Positions 52,172 to 60,256 of a stretch of 64,000 nt of DNA are shown here, piece by piece. Every line of letters starts with the position of its first letter. Position 1 is the stretch's first letter. The DNA comes from Bacteroidia bacterium. Lineage in GTDB: Bacteria; Bacteroidota; Bacteroidia; SXHM01. The translations under genes and the position numbers were made by a program. Below the pieces are notes generated by a model. It had not been told where the DNA came from, did no database searches, and saw nothing but the letters and a program-made list of their open reading frames with translations. Where the stretch lies: positions 261,785 to 325,784 of the forward strand of contig JAJVIC010000006.1 of NCBI GenBank assembly GCA_022072225.1, read 5' to 3'.

Positions 52172-54019
52172 TTAGTTTATTTTATCGCCACGCAATGCGC
52201 GGTAACGCACGCGGGCATCAACGGTGTAAAGACTTCCCGGAAATTTCAGTAATAGATCCTGGTATAGCTCCATTGCTTTTTCCTTGTTGTTTAATCGGTT
52301 TTCGTAAATGCCTGCAAGCATATACAGAGCATCATCGGCAAGTATGTCGTAAAAATAATCGGCTACAATTTTGTGAAGTTTATCCACCGCTTCCTCAACA
52401 CGTTGTTTTTTCAGAAATACCTGCGCTTTTTTGTAGAGCACATCATCGGTTAGCGAATGTCCCGCAAATTGTGTTTCAATTGAATCTAAAGTTGCCAACG
52501 CAATGGAATCTTTATTCTGAAAATACAATAGATCAGCGCGTGCAAACATCTGCAAAGGAACAGTGTTCGTATCCATGATTGTGTTGTCCGAAATCAATAA
52601 AGCCAGATACAGCGCATCATTCGCGATAAGCTGCGAAGTAGCAGATTTCAATACATCCAGTTGCGCCTGCGCCCAATCAAACTGCCCGATGTAAAACGAA
52701 AGTTTTGCATTTTTCAGTTTTGCCTCTTGCCCCAACGCATCGTTCTTAAACATTTTTTCAACCTGCGAATACAATAATGTTGCTTCCCACACTTCGTTGT
52801 TAAAAAGTAATACATCACCCATTTCTAATTTGCAATACGCCAGTTCTTTCTGACGTATGCCCGGCAGTTCCATGCACTGTTGCAATATCTTAATCGCCTC
52901 TTCGCTCTTGTGTTGATAAAAGGTAAGGTGGTGGGCCAGTCCTCGCATTAAACCTGTTGTTTCTTCGTAGCTGCCAAGTTCATCCAATGTAGAGCGGTAA
53001 AGTGTTTCCAGTTCATCTAAATCGGTTTGTGTGTAATCACCCTTTTCGGTAATCTTTTTATTCATCACATTCACCAATTCCATTTTTGCAGTAGTGTAGT
53101 AATAATTCTCAGCCCCTTTTTTAATCACATATTGCAGGCATTTGATAGCAGTTTCGTATTCTTTATTTGCATTACAGATGTTGGAGAGTTCAATCAACCG
53201 CGAACCGTCTTCTTTCAGTTTTTTGTCTAATGCCCGAGCCTGAATAAACGCACCTTCAAAATTATTTTGCTGAATATAGTGCCACACCAACAACTGTGCA
53301 AACATCATGTTTTCTGGGTTTTCCTGTACCTTCTGAATTAGGGTTGTTTCAAGGTATTCTTTCTTTTTATTATTTACATCATCGGTAAGCGCTGTTTGTA
53401 TGGCGTTTTCTACTTTTTCCCGATATCCTTCGTTGAACAGCAGCGCATCCATATATTCATTGAACATCGCAGGAATATCTTTTTTGTAAGAATAAACTTC
53501 TGCCAGTTCAAAATTGAACGGATAAATCCCTGTAAACAATTTTCGCCCTTTCAGGTAAGCTTTTACCGCAAAATCATATTCCTGTTTGGCGATAAACATA
53601 TTAGCTAAATCAGTAACCATCTGCTGGTCGGCTTGCAAAAATTTTACGGCATTGTTGTATTGCTTCTCGGCCTCTTCGCGTTTACCCGAAATGTTGTAAA
53701 TATTCCCAAGGTCAACCAAATAGCGAAGGTTCTCCGGTTCTTTTTTCAGCAGTTTTTTTACGGTTTCTTCTGCCTGCGGATAATCTTCCAGCGCAATTAA
53801 GCAGTTGAGATAATAGGTGTAATGTGCTTCGCTTTTGCTTTTTTTAAAAAGTTTTTCATACAGCTCAGCAGCCTTGGCATATTCACGGTCTTCAAAATAT
53901 TGTGCTGCTAATTGTTCGTCTTGTGTTTGTGCAAAAGAAGAATATGAAATCATTACGCAGAGGAGCACAGAGAATGCACAGAGTTTCACAGAGAAAAAAT
54001 TATGAAATGTTTTACTCAT
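52172..54019 (-). CDS. Large exported TPR protein
   Basis: A 615-residue exported protein. The leader (FSVKLCAFSVLLCVMISYSSFAQ) is encoded by a CTCTGTG dispersed repeat (53953-53999). The mature part is about 14-16 TPR-like helix pairs (AAQYFEDREYAKAAELYEKLFKK at the start; ALYMLAGIYENRLNNKEKAMELYQDLLLKFPGS at the end). Such long TPR proteins serve as periplasmic scaffolds; partners unknown. It overlaps the upstream lipoprotein gene by 8 bp. Confidence 0.85.
   Translation of the reverse strand: MSKTFHNFFSVKLCAFSVLLCVMISYSSFAQTQDEQLAAQYFEDREYAKAAELYEKLFKKSKSEAHYTYYLNCLIALEDYPQAEETVKKLLKKEPENLRYLVDLGNIYNISGKREEAEKQYNNAVKFLQADQQMVTDLANMFIAKQEYDFAVKAYLKGRKLFTGIYPFNFELAEVYSYKKDIPAMFNEYMDALLFNEGYREKVENAIQTALTDDVNNKKKEYLETTLIQKVQENPENMMFAQLLVWHYIQQNNFEGAFIQARALDKKLKEDGSRLIELSNICNANKEYETAIKCLQYVIKKGAENYYYTTAKMELVNVMNKKITEKGDYTQTDLDELETLYRSTLDELGSYEETTGLMRGLAHHLTFYQHKSEEAIKILQQCMELPGIRQKELAYCKLEMGDVLLFNNEVWEATLLYSQVEKMFKNDALGQEAKLKNAKLSFYIGQFDWAQAQLDVLKSATSQLIANDALYLALLISDNTIMDTNTVPLQMFARADLLYFQNKDSIALATLDSIETQFAGHSLTDDVLYKKAQVFLKKQRVEEAVDKLHKIVADYFYDILADDALYMLAGIYENRLNNKEKAMELYQDLLLKFPGSLYTVDARVRYRALRGDKIN
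53953..53999. repeat. CACAGAG dispersed element encoding a signal peptide
   Basis: Four CAGAG words (GCAGAGGAGCACAGAG, GCACAGAG, TCACAGAG) of the 615-668 family lie in frame on the minus strand and encode FFSVKLCAFSVLLC of the TPR protein leader. Confidence 0.7.
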
Positions 54020-54557
54020 TGCTTTTCAGTTTCACTATCACCGAATCAACTTCTGGAGCATATTGTTGAACGAGTTCTGCCTGTTGTCGTGCATAACCTG
54101 TTTTGCCGGCAACTGCATCATTCAGTATTTGTAAATTTTTTTCTTCTCGCTCAATAAATGCTTTTATACTATCCAAAGGTTGTGACTGTTTTGTAAAATC
54201 TTCTTTCAGTTTGGTTACCTGTTCTGCTGCCACATTTACCTGCTGCTTAATAGTTGAAAAATCATTCACAAAAGCCTCCAGCGTTTTTGCTGCACGGGCA
54301 TATTTATCAATTGCTAAAGCTGTTTCGCGACTCATGGTGTCTTTAAAATTAAAATTGATAAACTCCACATTTTGCTTTGCTTCAGCGCATAAGTTTTTCC
54401 ACGCTTCAGTTTCAATTCCTGTAATTTCCGCTTCTGCTTCCCAGGCTTTCAGTGCTAATGAATCCAACGCTTGTTCGGTTGGTTTAGTATCCGGCTTGCA
54501 CGAATTCATAAACAGAATTCCGGTGAACAAAAAAAATAGTGCAGCAGCAAATCTCAT
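54012..54557 (-). CDS. Coiled-coil lipoprotein
   Basis: A 181-residue predicted lipoprotein: leader with lipobox MNSC (Cys20), then an almost wholly helical, Glu/Lys/Gln-rich chain with heptad character (AKTLEAFVNDFSTIKQQVNVAAEQ, DSIKAFIEREEKNLQILND). It has the look of a small periplasmic coiled-coil protein; no family name. Its start codon directly follows the serS stop codon and its end overlaps the TPR gene by 8 bp, so it is tightly co-expressed with both. Confidence 0.72.
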   Translation of the reverse strand: MRFAAALFFLFTGILFMNSCKPDTKPTEQALDSLALKAWEAEAEITGIETEAWKNLCAEAKQNVEFINFNFKDTMSRETALAIDKYARAAKTLEAFVNDFSTIKQQVNVAAEQVTKLKEDFTKQSQPLDSIKAFIEREEKNLQILNDAVAGKTGYARQQAELVQQYAPEVDSVIVKLKSNE

Positions 54558-55829
54558 TTAATCAATTCTGTCAAATCCGGTGTAAGCCTGCAACACCTCC
54601 GGAATTTTTATTCCATTCTCATCCTGATTGTTCTCAAGCAATGATGCCACAATGCGTGGCAACGCCAATGCGCTTCCATTCAATGTATGACAGAGTTGAG
54701 TTTTTCCGTTACTGTCTTTATAGCGCAGTTTCAAACGGTTCGCCTGAAACGTTTCAAAGTTTGAAACCGAACTAACTTCCAGCCACATTTTCTGTGCAGA
54801 AGAAAAAACTTCAAAGTCATAAGTCATAGCAGAGGCAAAGCCCATATCGCCTCCGCAAAGTTTCAGCACACGAAAAGGCAAATTCAATTTCTTCAGAATT
54901 CCTGCAACATAATCACGCATTTGTTCCAATGTCTCGTAAGATTTTTCGGGCAGCTGTATCTGAACAATTTCAACTTTATCAAACTGGTGAAGGCGATTTA
55001 AACCTTTCACATCTTTTCCGTAAGAACCCGCTTCTCTGCGGAAACAAGGTGTGTAACCCGTTTGTTTAATCGGCAAATCATCCGCTTTATAAATCAAATC
55101 ACGGTGCAGGTTGGTAATAGGAACTTCAGCCGTTGGTATCAAATAAAGATTATCAACTCCAACATGATACATCTGTCCTTCTTTATCAGGAAGCTGACCT
55201 GTTCCGTAGCCTGAATCTTCATTTACTAAAAGCGGTGGCTGCACTTCTGCATAACCCGCTTTAGTAGCCTCATCTAAGAAAAAATTGATTAGCGCACGTT
55301 GCAGCTTTGCGCCTTTTCCTTTGTAAACAGGAAAGCCCGCACCCGTAATTTTTACGCCCAGTTTAAAATCAATCAGATCATATTTATCAGCCAGTTCCCA
55401 GTGTGGAATTGCCTTTGCGTGAAGCGCAGGAATTTCACCAACCGTTTCTACCGTTTCATTGTCTTCTGCACTTTTTCCTTTCGGCACACTTTGGTGTGGT
55501 GCATTCGGAATTTGCAAAAGCAGTTTGCGCAACTCATTTTCAGTTTCCGCAAGTTGTGCAGTTAACTGTCCCGATTGCTCTTTCAGCGCAGCCGTCTTTT
55601 CCTTTAGCCCGTTGGCTTCTGCGGCTTTACCGCTTTTAAATAATTCACCTATTTGTTTGGCAATAGCATTTTGCTGTGCCAGTAGATCATCATTCTGCGT
55701 TTGAATTTCGCGTCTTTTATTATCCGCTTGCAGAATAGCTTCTAATTGCTGCGTTGCATCAAAATTGCGTTTCGCAAGGCGCGCAATCACTTCTTCTTTA
55801 TTCTCCCGGATGTAGGCTGTCTGTAACAT
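54558..55829 (-). CDS. serS: Seryl-tRNA synthetase
   Basis: A 423-residue class II aminoacyl-tRNA synthetase. N-terminal antiparallel coiled-coil arm (about 30-105; LFKSGKAAEANGLKEKTAALKEQ) binds the tRNA; class II motif 2 is TPCFRREAGSYGKDVKGLNRLHQF and motif 3 NGSALALPRIVASLLENNQ. Length and layout canonical. First gene of a minus-strand operon with a coiled-coil lipoprotein, a TPR protein and a DUF4286 gene. A perfect -7 box lies 22 nt upstream. Confidence 0.97.
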   Translation of the reverse strand: MLQTAYIRENKEEVIARLAKRNFDATQQLEAILQADNKRREIQTQNDDLLAQQNAIAKQIGELFKSGKAAEANGLKEKTAALKEQSGQLTAQLAETENELRKLLLQIPNAPHQSVPKGKSAEDNETVETVGEIPALHAKAIPHWELADKYDLIDFKLGVKITGAGFPVYKGKGAKLQRALINFFLDEATKAGYAEVQPPLLVNEDSGYGTGQLPDKEGQMYHVGVDNLYLIPTAEVPITNLHRDLIYKADDLPIKQTGYTPCFRREAGSYGKDVKGLNRLHQFDKVEIVQIQLPEKSYETLEQMRDYVAGILKKLNLPFRVLKLCGGDMGFASAMTYDFEVFSSAQKMWLEVSSVSNFETFQANRLKLRYKDSNGKTQLCHTLNGSALALPRIVASLLENNQDENGIKIPEVLQAYTGFDRID

Positions 55830-55851
55830 TTCTCGTTTAAAATTTGAATGG

Positions 55852-55859
55852 CAAAGATA
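55852..55859 (-). promoter_or_regulatory. -7 promoter box (TATCTTTG) of serS
   Basis: Perfect TAnnTTTG on the minus strand, 22 nt before the ATG at 55829; no clear -33 TTTG. Confidence 0.5.
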
Positions 55860-55903
55860 GTATTAAACGTATTTGGCTTGTGATTTGCTATTTTGGTCCC
55901 ATC

Positions 55904-56698
55904 ATGAAACGATTTTCAGTTTTAGCTCTCGCATTTATCGTATTTGCTTTTAACAGCAACTCTCAACCTTTTCGCGTAATTGAAAACAACTCATTTCAGA
56001 AAGGCGAGAAGCTCACTTTTCGCATTCACTACGGTTGGATTGATGCCGGTGAAGCCACCATGGAGGTGGTCAATAAAGACTATTATCACGAAGGCAGAAA
56101 AGTATACCACATCATTGGTAAAGGCTACACCACCGGCTCATTCGATTACTTTTTTAAAGTCCGCGATACCTACGAAACCTACCTCGATGAGCAATCACTT
56201 ATCCCCTGGGTTTTTGAACGCAATGTGGACGAAGGCGGCTATTTTATAAAGCACAAACAACTCTTCAACCACCGTGCAAAAAAGGTGATTGTTACCGACT
56301 ATGTAAATAAATCAGTAAAAACCTTTGATGTTCCCATAAATATCCAAGATCTCGTTTCCGCCTATTACTATGCTCGCTGCCTTAATTACGATACTATAAA
56401 TATAGGCGACACCGTCTCCGTAACCACTTTTTTCGACAGCGAAATCTTCCCTTTAAAAGTAAAATTTGCAGGCCGCGAAACCATCAGCACAGCCTTCGGA
56501 AAAATTCCATGCTTGAAATTCCACCCCATGCTCCAAACTGGCCGTGTTTTTACCGAACAAGAAGATATGTCCGTCTGGTTCAGCGATGACGGCAATCATA
56601 TTCCCGTTCGCGTAGAAGCTAAAATTGTAGTCGGTTCCGTTAAAGCAGACCTGAAAAACTACCAAGGCTTAAAGTATCCGCTCGGAAAAGCGAATTAA
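55904..56698 (+). CDS. DUF3108 domain protein
   Basis: A 264-residue exported protein; start at the ATG at 55904 (leader RFSVLALAFIVFAFNSNSQ). It matches DUF3108: FQKGEKLTFRIHYGWIDAGEATMEV opening, HIIGKGYTTGSFDYFFKVRDTYETYLDE, and the late VWFSDDGNHIPVRVEAKIVVGSVKADL. Predicted periplasmic beta-rich protein of unknown function, often found beside envelope genes. Divergent from serS; ends in a simple intergenic region. Confidence 0.88.
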   Translation: MKRFSVLALAFIVFAFNSNSQPFRVIENNSFQKGEKLTFRIHYGWIDAGEATMEVVNKDYYHEGRKVYHIIGKGYTTGSFDYFFKVRDTYETYLDEQSLIPWVFERNVDEGGYFIKHKQLFNHRAKKVIVTDYVNKSVKTFDVPINIQDLVSAYYYARCLNYDTINIGDTVSVTTFFDSEIFPLKVKFAGRETISTAFGKIPCLKFHPMLQTGRVFTEQEDMSVWFSDDGNHIPVRVEAKIVVGSVKADLKNYQGLKYPLGKAN

Positions 56699-56734
56699 CC
56701 CCCACCATTACTTAAAGTCGTTCTTGTCTTTTCC

Positions 56735-56772
56735 GTCCTTCGCGCTCCCTCTTTGCGCCCTTTGCGGTTAAA
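56735..56772. repeat. CTTTGCG dispersed element upstream of the second 21-bp array
   Basis: TCCTTCGCGCTCCCTCTT followed by TGCGCCCTTTGCGGTTAA, same family as 615-668. The 435-bp gap 56699-57133 is filled by this element and the repeat array; no gene was seen in it. Confidence 0.6.
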
Positions 56773-56837
56773 AACCCCACATTCCCGCATAAATTCCCCC
56801 TCTCTACACACAAAACACCCCATTTAATACTTATCAA

Positions 56838-57131
56838 TTAACACTTACTTCTAATCAATTAATTATAATTATGTATCAATTAACACTTATTTCGTATTTA
56901 TTAATACTTATTTTGTAGTATTTAATACTTTTGGTGTTGTTATTAATGCTATTTATTTCGCTATTAATACTTTTGATGTATCTATTAACCCTTTTTATGT
57001 ATCTATTAATCCTCATTACGTATCTATAAACACTATCTTTGCCTCTAATAACACTTCTTATTTAAAAATCAACACAAACAGTCCCGCAATTACCCCAATC
57101 ACCAAATCCCTCAATCCCTCAATCCCCCACA
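56838..57131. repeat. Second degenerate array with exact 21-bp period
   Basis: Fourteen consecutive 21-bp units with no indel; starts at 56838, 56859, 56880, 56901, 56922, 56943, 56964, 56985, 57006, 57027, 57048, 57069, 57090, 57111. Core TTAATACTT with a variable T-rich tail and TATCTA end. A 14-bp truncated unit (56824-56837) precedes it. The last three units become C-rich and merge into the region before the ATG at 57134. Sequence differs from the array at 23798 but the period and the AT-rich, degenerate nature are the same. Confidence 0.88.
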
Positions 57132-57133
57132 TC

Positions 57134-57502
57134 ATGGCCAACCGTTCCTACACCTCCAACCTCATCTTAAATATCGCCCACATCTGCGCAGTAAAAAACA
57201 TCGACCGCCCCTTTACCTTCCTTCGCAAGAATGGATTCACCCACAACACCGCCACCCAGTTAATCAATAACGAAGTAAAAGCAATCAACCTCGCCCACAT
57301 CGAAAAACTCTGCCTCATTTTCAACTGCACCCCCAACGATTTATTCGATTACAAACCCACCCAACCCGTTGAGCAATTAAAAAACAATCCGCTTACAGCC
57401 ATCATCAAAAACCAGCAACCCGTAAACTTCAACGAACTCGTTCGCAGCCTCCCCCTCGATAAACTCAAAGAAATCGAAGAAGAAATCCGCAAAAGAAAAT
57501 AA
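57134..57502 (+). CDS. XRE/Cro-type HTH protein
   Basis: A 122-residue protein with an N-terminal HTH of the XRE/HTH_26 type: residues about 8-70, LILNIAHICAVKNIDRPFTFLRKNGFTHNTATQLINNEVKAINLAHIEKLCLIFNCTPNDLFDY; the last element is the classic end of this fold. The C-terminal part is Pro/Asn-linked with a helical tail (LPLDKLKEIEEEIRKRK). It starts at the edge of the 21-bp array, which therefore forms its promoter/upstream region, and lies 91 bp before tdo. Codon use is C-rich in the N-terminal part, unlike neighbours. Could be the regulator of the array or of tdo (inference). Confidence 0.85.
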   Translation: MANRSYTSNLILNIAHICAVKNIDRPFTFLRKNGFTHNTATQLINNEVKAINLAHIEKLCLIFNCTPNDLFDYKPTQPVEQLKNNPLTAIIKNQQPVNFNELVRSLPLDKLKEIEEEIRKRK

Positions 57503-57593
57503 TAGAGAATTAACAACTCTCTGTTTACAGTTTACCTGCAACCCTAAAAATCCCCCCTTCTTTTTGCTCTAATTTGCGGAACAAAATAGAAGA

Positions 57594-58598
57594 ATGAAAT
57601 TACGACCTGAATTTGTTGAGCGCGTAAATAAGCTCGAAGAAAAATACGCCACCATAGGGCAGGACATGAACTCCTACCTTGATGGCCTGCTCTATTCCAA
57701 CGTTACCACTTATTGGGACTACGTTAATGTTGACACCCTTCTCTCCCTGCAACATCCCAAAACCGATTACCCCGATGAATTAATCTTCATCATGTATCAT
57801 CAGGTTACTGAATTGTATTTCCGTCTGGCCCTGCATGAACTTGAGCAGATTGCCAACAATGGTCGTGATATAGTCATGGAAACAGGCGAAGATAAAGGCT
57901 GGAAAAAATCATTAGATGCCAACTATTTTGCCGAGCGCGTAAACCGCATCAACAATTATTTCGCGGCACTCACCCACTCATTCGACATCATGGGTAATGG
58001 AATGGAAAAGCAACAATTTCTCCGCTTCCGCATGGCACTCTTGCCCGCCAGCGGTTTTCAGTCGGCACAATACCGCATGATAGAAATCTGCGCAACTGAT
58101 TTTATTCGTTTAGTCGATAAAGACGACCGCAAAAAGTTTGAAGGCAAAAAATCCTCCATAGAAAAAATGTTTGAAAACATTTATTGGAAGAAAGGCGCTA
58201 CAGAAGCAGCTACGGGCGAAAAAACATTAACCTTAAAACATTTTGAAAAAAAATATTCTGCTAAACTGATTACCCTCGCAAACGATTACAAAGAAAAAAA
58301 CCTCTGGGCAAAATATAAATCGTTGAGCATGGCCGACCAGAAAAACACCAACCTTATCAATGCTCTGAAACAATTAGATGTAAATGTAAATGTAAACTGG
58401 CCCCTGGTGCATTACCGTTCTGCAGCTAAATATCTGGAGAAAGGCAAAAACGAAGACATAGCCGCAACAGGCGGAACCAACTGGCAAAAATACCTCCCCC
58501 CCCGTTTTCAAAAACGTATGTTTTACCCCGAACTCTGGAGCGAGCAGGAAAAAGAAAATTGGGGCAAAGCCTGGGTTGAATCAATAATCAAAAAATAA
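57594..58598 (+). CDS. kynA: Tryptophan 2,3-dioxygenase
   Basis: A 334-residue heme enzyme that opens L-tryptophan to N-formylkynurenine, the first step of the kynurenine pathway. Distal His69 in IMYHQVTELYFRL, substrate Arg in RFRMALLPASGFQSAQYR, the proximal His in LVHYRSAAKYLEKG and the ATGGTNWQKYLPP substrate-carboxylate loop are all present. Length fits the bacterial group with a longer insertion. A -7-like TAATTTG at 57580-57586 (approximate) lies just upstream. The next gene starts 2 bp after its stop. Confidence 0.95.
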   Translation: MKLRPEFVERVNKLEEKYATIGQDMNSYLDGLLYSNVTTYWDYVNVDTLLSLQHPKTDYPDELIFIMYHQVTELYFRLALHELEQIANNGRDIVMETGEDKGWKKSLDANYFAERVNRINNYFAALTHSFDIMGNGMEKQQFLRFRMALLPASGFQSAQYRMIEICATDFIRLVDKDDRKKFEGKKSSIEKMFENIYWKKGATEAATGEKTLTLKHFEKKYSAKLITLANDYKEKNLWAKYKSLSMADQKNTNLINALKQLDVNVNVNWPLVHYRSAAKYLEKGKNEDIAATGGTNWQKYLPPRFQKRMFYPELWSEQEKENWGKAWVESIIKK

Positions 58599-58600
58599 AC

Positions 58601-60256
58601 ATGAAAAGAGTAGTCACGCTTTCTATCCTCTATCTTCTATTTTCTACTTTTTATTCGTTTTCCCAAAATTATCAGGCAAATGGCAATGCTGATTCGCTAA
58701 GTTGTAATTGCTATCTGCTTACACCTGATTTAAACACACAAGGTGGTTCTGTCTGGAATGTAAACCAGATTGATTTAAGCAGTTCATTCGATTTTATTTT
58801 TGATGTATTCCTTGGTTATAACGATGTTGGGGCTGATGGAATTGCGTTTGTCTTGCAGCCTGTAAGTACAAGTATTGGTTCAACAGGAGGAGGATTGGGA
58901 TATCAAGGAATCAATCCATCGGTAGCAATTGAAATTGATACGTACCAGAATGGATGGGATCCTGCCTACGACCATATTGGTATTCAATCAAACGGAGTTG
59001 TTGAGCATACCACTTTACCCAATAATCTTGCAGCACCTGTTGCTGCACTCACTTCAAGTGGCAACATTGAAGACGGACAAAATCATTTATTGCGAGTAAA
59101 CTGGAACGCGGGAACACAAACCTTGGAAGCCTATTTCGATGGAGTATTGCGCGTAACATATACCGGAAATATTATAGCAAACATTTTTAGTAACAACCCG
59201 AATGTATATTGGGGCTTTACCGGAAGTACTGGTGGGCAGCGCAATGAGCAACGTTTTTGTCTTTCTATTATTCCTGACTTTACTACAAGCGTTGCAAGTG
59301 TTTGCGAAGGCGAAGCAATTCAGATTACCGACAATTCATACAGCGGATTAGGAAGCATTGATTCATGGGCATGGGATTTTGGAAACGGAACTGCATCAAC
59401 AGATACAAATCCTACAGTAACGTATAACACAGCCGGAACTTATCAGATAGTTCAAACCATAGTTGACCAGGCCGGTTGCAGTGATTCAAACACCACAACT
59501 GTTGAAGTTCTTCCATTACCCGAAGTTGGATTTACAGCCGAGAATAACTGTTCAGGCAACCCTATTCTTTTTACGGATACAACAGCCGGCTCAAACAGTA
59601 CATGGAATTGGAGCTTTGGTGATGGCGCAAGCTCAACAGAACAAAACCCAATCTATACGTATTCGCAAGACGGGACCTACATCGTAAGTCTTGACGTAGA
59701 GACTACCGATGGCTGTTCTGCCACACAAATTCAAAACCTTGTTATAAATGCTTCACCCACAGCAGCAGCAGATATGGAAACATCATTGCTTACCGTAAAC
59801 TTTAACAACACCAGCACAGGTGCAGAAAGTTATGAATGGATTTTTCCCGACACCACATTAACAACAACAAATCCTACTTACACATTTGCAGATACAGGTT
59901 ATTATCCCGTAACGCTTGTTGCTACCAGTGCCAATGGTTGCACCGACACCATTGTGTTTGATGTATATGTCGACAACACCATTCAGGTTGAAGTGCCAAA
60001 TATTTTCACACCAAACGGAGATTCTTACAATGATGTATGGATACCAACTCTGAAAGGCGTGGAAAGAGCAGTAGGAAGAATTTACAATCGCTGGGGGATG
60101 CTCATGGCAGATTTTTCTGAAGTCATAAATACATGGGATGGCAAAACAAAAGGCGGAAATGATGTACCCGAAGGAACTTATTTCTATGTGCTTGACTACA
60201 CCACTATTGACGGAAAATCCGACAAAGCCGGTGGCACTATAACCGTAATACGCTGA
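58601..60256 (+). CDS. T9SS type B lectin/PKD protein
   Basis: A 551-residue secreted protein. Leader KRVVTLSILYLLFSTFYSFSQ, then a bacterial L-type-lectin-like domain (about 22-225; DGIAFVLQP, GLGYQGINPSVAIEIDTYQN, HLLRVNWNAGTQTLEAYFDG), two PKD modules (about 232-385; IDSWAWDFGNGTASTDTNPTV, STWNWSFGDGASSTEQNPIY) and a further PKD-like unit. The last about 90 residues are the T9SS type B (CHU_C/gliding-motility) sorting domain (VPNIFTPNGDSYNDVWIP, IYNRWGMLM, VPEGTYFYVLDY). Likely exposed on or released from the surface; the lectin domain suggests carbohydrate binding. Two bp after kynA; overlaps the M23 gene by 1 bp. Confidence 0.92.
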   Translation: MKRVVTLSILYLLFSTFYSFSQNYQANGNADSLSCNCYLLTPDLNTQGGSVWNVNQIDLSSSFDFIFDVFLGYNDVGADGIAFVLQPVSTSIGSTGGGLGYQGINPSVAIEIDTYQNGWDPAYDHIGIQSNGVVEHTTLPNNLAAPVAALTSSGNIEDGQNHLLRVNWNAGTQTLEAYFDGVLRVTYTGNIIANIFSNNPNVYWGFTGSTGGQRNEQRFCLSIIPDFTTSVASVCEGEAIQITDNSYSGLGSIDSWAWDFGNGTASTDTNPTVTYNTAGTYQIVQTIVDQAGCSDSNTTTVEVLPLPEVGFTAENNCSGNPILFTDTTAGSNSTWNWSFGDGASSTEQNPIYTYSQDGTYIVSLDVETTDGCSATQIQNLVINASPTAAADMETSLLTVNFNNTSTGAESYEWIFPDTTLTTTNPTYTFADTGYYPVTLVATSANGCTDTIVFDVYVDNTIQVEVPNIFTPNGDSYNDVWIPTLKGVERAVGRIYNRWGMLMADFSEVINTWDGKTKGGNDVPEGTYFYVLDYTTIDGKSDKAGGTITVIR

